A stretch of 35,165 nucleotides of DNA, from assembly GCA_013003245.1 (NCBI GenBank), contig JABDJX010000152.1, forward strand, positions 1-35,165, in the 5' to 3' direction. Position 1 is the first letter of the stretch. Every line of letters starts with the position of its first letter. This DNA is from Silicimonas sp. (GTDB taxonomy: Bacteria > Pseudomonadota > Alphaproteobacteria > Rhodobacterales > Rhodobacteraceae). The position numbers and the translations under genes were made by a program. The notes beneath the pieces were generated by a model. It did no database searches and was not told the DNA's origin. It saw only the letters and a list, made by a program, of their open reading frames with translations. This document shows positions 24,426 through 31,342 of this stretch, one piece after another.

Positions 24426-26467
24426 ACGGTACATTTGTCATTGGCGTCGATGTGGGCGGCACGTTTACGGATGTCTTTGTTTTCAACGAGGCAACGGGTC
24501 AGGTCGAAACAACCAAAGTGCCCTCAACGCGCGGCGATCAGTCGAGGGGATTCATTGAGGGGATTGGTCAAAAAGTGTCTGATTTCAGTGATATCCGCAC
24601 CGTTGTTCATGGAACGACGGTCGGCACAAACGCGCTTTTGGAGCGCAAGGGTGCCCGCACCGGGATCATCACCACCAAAGGGTTTCAGGACGTTCTGGAA
24701 ATGCGCCGCCGCGACCGACCGACAACATGGGGTCTGCGCGGTGCGTTTGAGCCGGTTGTAGCGCGCCCCGACAGGCTTGAGGTGGCCGAGCGGGTGTTGG
24801 CGGATGGAACAGTTTTGCAACCCGTCGATCCTGAGGCGGTCAAAAAGCAGGCGCGCGCGCTGGCGGAGGCCGGGTGCGAAGCGGCCTGCGTGTTCTTTAT
24901 CAATGGATATGCCAACGCGGAAAACGAGCGGATTGCCGTGGAGGCGGTGCGCAGCGTCTGGCCCACGGCCTATGTCACGGCTGCCACGGAAATTTTGCCA
25001 GAAATCCGGGAGTTTGAGCGGCTCTCGACAGCAACTTTGAACGCTTACCTCCAACCGGTCGTGTCCTCTTATCTTGATCGGTTGGAACAGGGCTTGGATG
25101 CCCAGGGGTTCGACGGCGAACTTCTGATCGTGCAATCAAACGGCGGCGTTATGGGCGTGGGCACGGCCAAGGATTTCCCGGTACGTACAGCCCTTTCAGG
25201 CCCGGCAGCGGGCGTGATCGCAGCGCAGGCTATCGCCTCGGCGGCAGGCTTTGAGAACATCGTGACCTGCGATATGGGTGGCACCTCTTTTGACGTCTCA
25301 CTCGTGGCCGAAGGGAGCGCCGCACTCGCGCCGCAAACCTCGATCGATTTTGGCATGGTCGTGCGCACACCCATGATCGAGATCACCACCATCGGTGCGG
25401 GCGGCGGCTCTATCGCCAGCGTTGATGCCAGTGGCTTGCTGACCGTTGGCCCTGAATCCGCCGGGTCGGATCCCGGGCCCGTTTGCTATGGGCTGGGGAA
25501 CACCCGCCCGACGGTGACGGATGCCAACCTGATCCTGGGGCGCATCAATCCGGATCGTCCCATCGGCGGCAAGCTTGATCGTTTGGATGTAGAGGCCGCA
25601 AGGGAGGCGATCCGGACAAATGTTTCGGACCCACTAGGTTTGTCTGTCGAAGAAGCGGCAGAAGCGATTTTGCGGCTTGCCAACGCGAAAATGGCTGGAG
25701 CGATCCGACTGGTTTCAATCGAGAAAGGCCACGATCCACTGAAATTCGCAGCCATGCCCTTTGGCGGCGGCGGCGCATTGCACACCGGAGCCTTGATCAA
25801 AGAGGTTGGACTGGGCTCGGCCCTTGTGCCGCGCTTTCCGGGTGTGACCTCGGCGCTTGGATGCGTTGTGGCTGACATGCGCCATGATCGGGTGCAGACC
25901 GTCAACCGCTTGTTGTCTGATGTCGATGCGGCGGCATTGGGCGAAGAGTTGCGCGCAGTTGCTGACAAGACCGAGGCAGTCGTTACCTCTTCCGGCACCA
26001 CCTTTGCGCAGATCGATCGGGTCTATGAATTCGACATGCTTTATCTGGGACAAACCCATACCGTTGCCGTGGCCGTCGATCCGACAGCGGGGCTGACAAC
26101 GCAAGCGATACAAGTCGCGTTTGATATCGCTTACGAGGCCGCTTACGGACGTTTGCTCGATGACATCCCAGTGCGCGTGATGAACTATCGTGTCACCGTG
26201 ATCGGGCGTCGTCCGGTGTTTGACATGGCCGTCTTTGCACCTGACCGTGGCAAGCCGGCAGCAGAGTGCCAGACCGGGACACGCCGGGTCTGGGCCGAAG
26301 GCGCGTTCCACGACGCGGGGCTTTATGACCGGCTGTCGCTTGCCTTGGGCGAGGTCATCACCGGCCCTGCGATTCTCGAACAACCCGACACCACGATCTT
26401 TGTAGACCCCGGTCTGGCGGCAACAGTCGACGGCTTCGGAAACCTTGTCATTCGCCCAAAGGAGTGA
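24422..26467 (+). CDS. hyuA: Hydantoinase A / oxoprolinase family protein (ATP-dependent hydantoinase subunit)
   Basis: 681 aa; FVIGVDVGGTFTDVFVF, VVHGTTVGTNALLERKGARTGIITTKGFQDVLEMRRRDR, VTCDMGGTSFDVSLV, TIGAGGGSIASVDASGLLTVGPESAGSDPGPVCYG. Confidence 0.95.
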   Translation: MNGTFVIGVDVGGTFTDVFVFNEATGQVETTKVPSTRGDQSRGFIEGIGQKVSDFSDIRTVVHGTTVGTNALLERKGARTGIITTKGFQDVLEMRRRDRPTTWGLRGAFEPVVARPDRLEVAERVLADGTVLQPVDPEAVKKQARALAEAGCEAACVFFINGYANAENERIAVEAVRSVWPTAYVTAATEILPEIREFERLSTATLNAYLQPVVSSYLDRLEQGLDAQGFDGELLIVQSNGGVMGVGTAKDFPVRTALSGPAAGVIAAQAIASAAGFENIVTCDMGGTSFDVSLVAEGSAALAPQTSIDFGMVVRTPMIEITTIGAGGGSIASVDASGLLTVGPESAGSDPGPVCYGLGNTRPTVTDANLILGRINPDRPIGGKLDRLDVEAAREAIRTNVSDPLGLSVEEAAEAILRLANAKMAGAIRLVSIEKGHDPLKFAAMPFGGGGALHTGALIKEVGLGSALVPRFPGVTSALGCVVADMRHDRVQTVNRLLSDVDAAALGEELRAVADKTEAVVTSSGTTFAQIDRVYEFDMLYLGQTHTVAVAVDPTAGLTTQAIQVAFDIAYEAAYGRLLDDIPVRVMNYRVTVIGRRPVFDMAVFAPDRGKPAAECQTGTRRVWAEGAFHDAGLYDRLSLALGEVITGPAILEQPDTTIFVDPGLAATVDGFGNLVIRPKE

Positions 26468-27081
26468 GCATGGACTTTGACATCATCCCCGCCAGCACAG
26501 GCCTTTTGATCGTCGATCTGCAAAATGACTTCCTGCATCCTGACGGCGCCTATGCGCGCGGCGGCCAGACATCGGACGCCATCGCAGCACTTCCGGCCAA
26601 GGTGTTGCCGGTTGCAAACGCATTGCGCAAAAAGGGCGGCTGGATCGTCTCGACGCAGTTCACTTTGGTGCCCGGCAAAGGGGGTGAGCCCTTCATCGCG
26701 CCGCATCTGAAATCGATCCGTCCCTTCCTTGGCAAAGGCGATTTCGCGCCCGGTGATTGGGGGCATTCTTTGGTCGATGAGTTGCAACCTGCTGATTTGA
26801 CTGTCGAAAAAGTGGCTTATTCCGCGTTCTATCAGACCCGCATGGAGTTCAGTTTGCGTAAAGCCGGGATCGACACGCTGTTCGTCTGCGGGATTGTCAC
26901 CAATGGCGGCGTTGCCTCGACCGTGCGCGCGGCACACGTGCGCGATTTCAAGACCGTGGTGCTTTCGGACGGGTGCGCCGCATTCTCACAAACAACGCAT
27001 GACAGCGCGATTGCCGATTTGTCCACCGTGGGCAAGGTCGTCACCTGTGCTGAGGCGCAAAGCTTGATTGAGGCTGCGTGA
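26464..27081 (+). CDS. Isochorismatase-fold protein with the nucleophilic Cys position replaced by Gly
   Basis: GLLIVDLQNDFLHPDGAYARGG (Asp), VEKVAYSAFYQTRME (Lys), CGIVTNGGVASTVRAAHVRDF (Gly where N-x-C-V is expected). GTG at 26464 or ATG at 26470. Confidence 0.85.
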   Translation: MSMDFDIIPASTGLLIVDLQNDFLHPDGAYARGGQTSDAIAALPAKVLPVANALRKKGGWIVSTQFTLVPGKGGEPFIAPHLKSIRPFLGKGDFAPGDWGHSLVDELQPADLTVEKVAYSAFYQTRMEFSLRKAGIDTLFVCGIVTNGGVASTVRAAHVRDFKTVVLSDGCAAFSQTTHDSAIADLSTVGKVVTCAEAQSLIEAA

Positions 27082-28487
27082 TGCCGCAGATCAGCCATGA
27101 GGCGCCAACTCCCGATTTCTCAACCGATGTCGTGATCATCGGGGCAGGGGCGTCGGGTCTGACTGCTGCTTTGGCTGCGGCTGAAAAGGGTGCGGAAGTT
27201 GTGGTGTTGGAACGCGATGCGTCGCCGTCCGGCTCTACGTCGATGTCGTCCGGGTTTGTGCCTGCGCCGGGCACACGGTTTCAGGTGGCGGTTGGCGTGA
27301 CTGATGACACGCCCGATCTGTTCTGTGCCGACGTGATGGCAAAGTCTTATGGCAAGTCTGACGAACGCCTCGCCCGCCTTGCCGCCGAAACCATCGGCCC
27401 TGCGATGGAGTGGTTGGCTGATGTCGGCAACACCGAATGGCAGGTCTTGGACGACTTCCTGTACCCCGGCCATTCGCGCCACCGGATGCACGCGGTCCCC
27501 GAAAAGACCGGAGCGGGGCTGGAAGCAAGGCTTCTGGCAGCAGCGACCGAGGCCGGGATCACCATCGTTACCGAAGCTCTGGCCGAGACGCTCTTTGTCG
27601 GTGAAGAAGAGTCAATCATTGCAGTGGCCGTGACACGCCCGGGTGGTTCAACTGAAGTCATCGGCTGCAAGGCCTTGATCCTTGCTTGCAATGGCTATGG
27701 CGGAAACGCCGAGATGGTTGCCAAGCACATCCCTCAGATTGCCGAGGGTGAATATTATGGCCACGCAGGCAACACCGGACACGCGGTGGCATGGGGGCAG
27801 GCGCTTGGCGCTGAGCTTAAACACCTGTCGGGCTATCAGGGGCATGGATCGTTGGCACATCCGCATGGCATTTTGATTTCATGGGCTTTGATGATGCAGG
27901 GCGCTGTGCAGGTGAACCTCGATGGTATGCGGTTCTCAAACGAGATGGGCGGGTATTCCGAGCAAGCCGTCAAGGTGCTGGCTCAACCCGATGGCATCGC
28001 ATGGAATATCTACGATCAGGCACGCCACGACTTTGCTGCTGCCGGGTTTCCCGATTATCGCGAGGCGGTGGATGCAGGTGCAATCCGCTCTGGCCATTCT
28101 GCCGCAGAACTGGCCGCAGCCACAGGTTTGCCAGAAGCCGCTCTGACGGAAACAATCGAGGAGGTGCAAAGACATGCAATGGGCAAAGACAAGGATGAAT
28201 TCGGGCGGGATTTCTCGGGCGTAAAGGCTCTTGCCGGACCTTACTTTGCCGTCAGGGTCACCGGTGCGCTCTTCCACACCCAAGGCGGACTGATGATCGC
28301 AGACGATGCGCGCGTTCTGCGCAAGGATGGTGGTTCTTTCCCGAACCTCTTCGCTTCTGGTGGTGCAGCCTGCGGCGTTTCCGGGCCAGCGGTAGAGGGA
28401 TATTTATCTGGAAATGGATTACTGACGGCGATCGCCTTTGGCTATCTTGCCGGCCGCTATGCCGGGCAATCTGTTGCGCAAGAATAA
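27081..28487 (+). CDS. FAD-dependent oxidoreductase (fumarate reductase-like; paralogue of 1576-2931)
   Basis: DVVIIGAGASGLTAALAAAEKGAEVVVLERDASPSGSTSMSSGFVPAPGTRFQ, GEYYGHAGNTGHAVAWGQALGAELKHLSGYQGHGSLAHPHGIL, GALFHTQGGLMIADDARVL. Confidence 0.9.
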   Translation: MPQISHEAPTPDFSTDVVIIGAGASGLTAALAAAEKGAEVVVLERDASPSGSTSMSSGFVPAPGTRFQVAVGVTDDTPDLFCADVMAKSYGKSDERLARLAAETIGPAMEWLADVGNTEWQVLDDFLYPGHSRHRMHAVPEKTGAGLEARLLAAATEAGITIVTEALAETLFVGEEESIIAVAVTRPGGSTEVIGCKALILACNGYGGNAEMVAKHIPQIAEGEYYGHAGNTGHAVAWGQALGAELKHLSGYQGHGSLAHPHGILISWALMMQGAVQVNLDGMRFSNEMGGYSEQAVKVLAQPDGIAWNIYDQARHDFAAAGFPDYREAVDAGAIRSGHSAAELAAATGLPEAALTETIEEVQRHAMGKDKDEFGRDFSGVKALAGPYFAVRVTGALFHTQGGLMIADDARVLRKDGGSFPNLFASGGAACGVSGPAVEGYLSGNGLLTAIAFGYLAGRYAGQSVAQE

Positions 28488-28579
28488 TATCTCTTTAGCC
28501 CATGTAGTCCTTTTCGGTTACTCCGAGCGGCAGTGCGAAATTTGAACAGGACAATTCTGATACAACACCGGTTAGCCAG

Positions 28580-28705
28580 CTTGTGATTTGCAGAACGAAT
28601 AACATCCGGGCCATTACTAAGGCCTGATTTGGTCAGAGAACGTCAGTGTTCATTTGGTTTGGCAGCAGCTATTGTTGCCCCTAACACAGGCTTGCAAATC
28701 ACAAG
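28580..28705. repeat. 13-bp perfect inverted repeat pair (CTTGTGATTTGCA ... TGCAAATCACAAG) spanning 126 bp
   Basis: Arms at 28580-28592 and 28693-28705, 100-bp interior, in the intergenic region upstream of the SDR gene. Confidence 0.6.
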
Positions 28706-28740
28706 TATTGAGAGGTGTACTTTCAACGGAGGCATCAAGG

Positions 28741-29679
28741 TTGAGTACGGAACTCAGTAATTCCGGCTTTTCGGATTGGAAGCCAGATCAACTGTCAGAC
28801 CTCACTGGCAGAACGTACGTCATTACCGGAGCCAATTCCGGTCTGGGCTTTGAGGCCTCTAAGATGCTGGCGGCCAAGGGCGCTAACATCGCCATGTTGT
28901 GTCGCTCGGCTGAACGTAGCGAAAGCGCACGAAACACACTTGCTCAAAGCGGTACGGGCAGCGTTGACGTCGTCGAGATGGATTTGAGCGATCTGACTTC
29001 GGTCCGAAACGCTGCTGTCACCCTTAGGAGCCGTGTTAGCAAGATTGACGGATTGGTGAACAATGCGGGGATCATGAACACGCCTGAAGGCAAAACCAAA
29101 GACGGGTTCGAATTGCAGTTTGGGACCAACCACCTTGGGCCGTTTCTTTGGACCGGGCTATTGATTGATCTTGTGGAAGCCGCTGCGGGCCGCGTTGTCG
29201 TGGTCACCAGCGCTTATCACAAGAAAGGCCAGATCAATATCGACAACCTCATGCTCACGGGCGAATACTCTCCGGCAGCAGCTTACGAGCAAAGCAAACT
29301 GGCCAATCTGATGTTTGCGATTGAACTTGATCGACGGTTGAAAACTGCAGGAAGCGTTGCAAGCTGTATCGCGTGCCATCCAGGATTTGCCTCGACAAGT
29401 TTGCAGGATGCGAGCACCGGGTTGAGTGGGTTCTTAATCAAACACATTCTCAACCGGTTCATCGCCCAACCAGCACAGGCAGGTGCCGTGCCGATGGTAC
29501 TTGCGGCGGCGGGGACAGAAGCGCAGCCGGGAGGGTTCTATGGACCTCAAAAGGGCGGTGAAATGCGTGGGCCCGTTAGCGACGCATCAGCTGGCGAACA
29601 GGCGCTCGACGAGGACATGCAAGCGCGATTGTGGGCGGAAAGCGAGCGTCTGGTCGGGTTCGAGTGGAAACCGCTGTGA
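28741..29679 (+). CDS. Short-chain dehydrogenase/reductase (retinol dehydrogenase-like SDR)
   Basis: TYVITGANSGLGFEASKMLAAKGANIAMLCR, DGLVNNAGIM, FGTNHLGPFLWTGLL, AAAYEQSKLANLMFAIEL. TTG at 28741 is a likely start; the ORF is open from 28654. Confidence 0.9.
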   Translation: MSTELSNSGFSDWKPDQLSDLTGRTYVITGANSGLGFEASKMLAAKGANIAMLCRSAERSESARNTLAQSGTGSVDVVEMDLSDLTSVRNAAVTLRSRVSKIDGLVNNAGIMNTPEGKTKDGFELQFGTNHLGPFLWTGLLIDLVEAAAGRVVVVTSAYHKKGQINIDNLMLTGEYSPAAAYEQSKLANLMFAIELDRRLKTAGSVASCIACHPGFASTSLQDASTGLSGFLIKHILNRFIAQPAQAGAVPMVLAAAGTEAQPGGFYGPQKGGEMRGPVSDASAGEQALDEDMQARLWAESERLVGFEWKPL

Positions 29680-29992
29680 GTTTAGTCCTCTTTAGCGCAT
29701 AGGTTTTTTGCGGCTCCAAAACAAAACTGAAGCAGACTTTCGCGGCGAAGCGGCAATCTGCATTCTGGGCTCGAAGCGGTCATCCGACAGCCTCGGTCGG
29801 GTTCTGACAGGGCACAATCGCCAACGATGTCCGGTAAGCGGGACAAAGCGGACCTTTGCAGCGTTGGTACGAATGTCCGGTTCTGGTATTTTGGCGTGGC
29901 TCCAATGTCCTTGGTAAATTTATCGGCATCCAATTATTCTCGCCGTGCCGAACGAAGGGGCGGGATTTCAAGTTCGCGCCAAATTGCGCGCT

Positions 29993-30451
29993 TCATGGCG
30001 GGCCGTGCCAGCATCTGGTCAAAAAGTGCAGTGTCATGGCGTCTAGTTCGAATTCTTTTTCCAACGTGGTGCCAACCAACTTCAACCATTGCGCTTGCGC
30101 CTGATAGGCGGGCTGCTCGCGCCCTTCTTTGCATTCCTGCGGGATATTTCCGACGTTCTGAAGGTGGTGCACCATTTCATGGACCAGAACCGAGACATCT
30201 GCAGGCGAAGTGGCGGACCAGTTGCTAGGCAGGTAGATCGTGCGGCTTTTGTCGTCGTAAAAGGCGACGACACTATGCCCGTGCTCGACGGTATTGCGAA
30301 ACTTCGCAGCGTCCTCGTTGTCCAGGGCTGACACGCGTAATTCGATCATTTCGTTCTGACCGATCAACTTCACGTCTGGGTGCTCGTAGATGGCGGGCAG
30401 GCCGAAGTTCATGGTGAGCCAGGTAACAACAACGGTTAAGAACGTATCCAT
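29993..30451 (-). CDS. Small hypothetical protein with HEMVHHLQ (HExxH) zinc-metallopeptidase-like motif
   Basis: MDTFLTVVVTWLTMNFGLPAIYEHPDVKL...TIYLPSNWSATSPADVSVLVHEMVHHLQNVGNIPQECKEGREQPAYQAQAQWLKLVGTTLEKEFELDAMTL. Start at 30451 preferred; the ORF extends to 30523. Confidence 0.75.
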   Translation of the reverse strand: MDTFLTVVVTWLTMNFGLPAIYEHPDVKLIGQNEMIELRVSALDNEDAAKFRNTVEHGHSVVAFYDDKSRTIYLPSNWSATSPADVSVLVHEMVHHLQNVGNIPQECKEGREQPAYQAQAQWLKLVGTTLEKEFELDAMTLHFLTRCWHGPP

Positions 30452-30601
30452 CGGGGCTTCCTTGTGATGCGTAGTCATCCGTGACCACGCAATCAGCCTG
30501 TTGGGTGTGGCAAAATCGCTCAATCAGCCAGTGGGCGCGCAACCAAAGTCGCGCCATGCGGGCATGACCTTTGCAACTGGCTGTTTTTATGCACTAATTT
30601 T

Positions 30602-31342
30602 TTGAAAACTCAGATCTCTCAGCATGGTGCAAAGGTCCTGAGACTGGCGTATGATCCAAGGTCAAAAGACGGAGAAAACCTTTTGCTGGCCCTGATTGTC
30701 GATGACCATGTCCTGATCAGAGACGCGCTGCGCGGCGTTCTTGGCGCCTTCGATGACGTGAGCGAAATCATCGAAGCTGCGACGGCGGCGGACGCGGAAC
30801 GCGCGTTGGACGGGACGCCGGGAATTGGCTTGGTCTTGCTTGATCTCTCGCTACCGGATCGCGACGGATTGTCGTTGCTGAAATCGATCCGCAGCGGGCA
30901 TCCTGGGACGTCGGTTGTCATGCTGTCGGCCAGTGAAGACCGGGCCAAGATGAATGCGGCCTTGGAAGGTGGAGCTGCCGGGTTCATCCCCAAATCAGCA
31001 ACGCGAGAGGTCATGCAGGGCGCCTTGAAGTTGATCTTTTCCGGCGGAATTTACGTGCCGCCGGAAATCCTCACCCGACCCGTGACGCCACCTGCGGCGC
31101 AGCCATCTCCGTCTGCCTTGCGCGCGACTGCCAAACTTGGAATGACCGAGCGCCAGGTCGATGTTTTGCAGTTGATGATGCAGGGGATGAGCAACAAGGC
31201 GATTTGCCGCGTACTCGATATAGCAGAGCCAACGGTCAAGAACCACGTCACCGCCATTCTGCGCGCTCTTGGAGCAACGAACCGGACTGAGGCGGTTGTT
31301 GCGGCGTCTTCGCTTGGCCTGTCTGTTGATGACAGCAGCTAG
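30602..31342 (+). CDS. LuxR/NarL-family response regulator
   Basis: LALIVDDHVLIRDALRGVLGAFDDV...GLVLLDLSLPDRDGLSLLKSIRSGHPGTSVVMLSASED...GAAGFIPKSATREVM (REC); LGMTERQVDVLQLMMQGMSNKAICRVLDIAEPTVKNHVTAILRALGATNRTEAV (LuxR HTH). Start uncertain (TTG 30602, or TTG at about 30683). Confidence 0.9.
   Translation: MKTQISQHGAKVLRLAYDPRSKDGENLLLALIVDDHVLIRDALRGVLGAFDDVSEIIEAATAADAERALDGTPGIGLVLLDLSLPDRDGLSLLKSIRSGHPGTSVVMLSASEDRAKMNAALEGGAAGFIPKSATREVMQGALKLIFSGGIYVPPEILTRPVTPPAAQPSPSALRATAKLGMTERQVDVLQLMMQGMSNKAICRVLDIAEPTVKNHVTAILRALGATNRTEAVVAASSLGLSVDDSS

Noticed and set aside
28571-28705. Integron attC or complete IS element based on the inverted repeats
   Set aside because: No RYYYAAC/GTTRRRY pair in the right arrangement, no transposase ORF and no target-site duplication seen.
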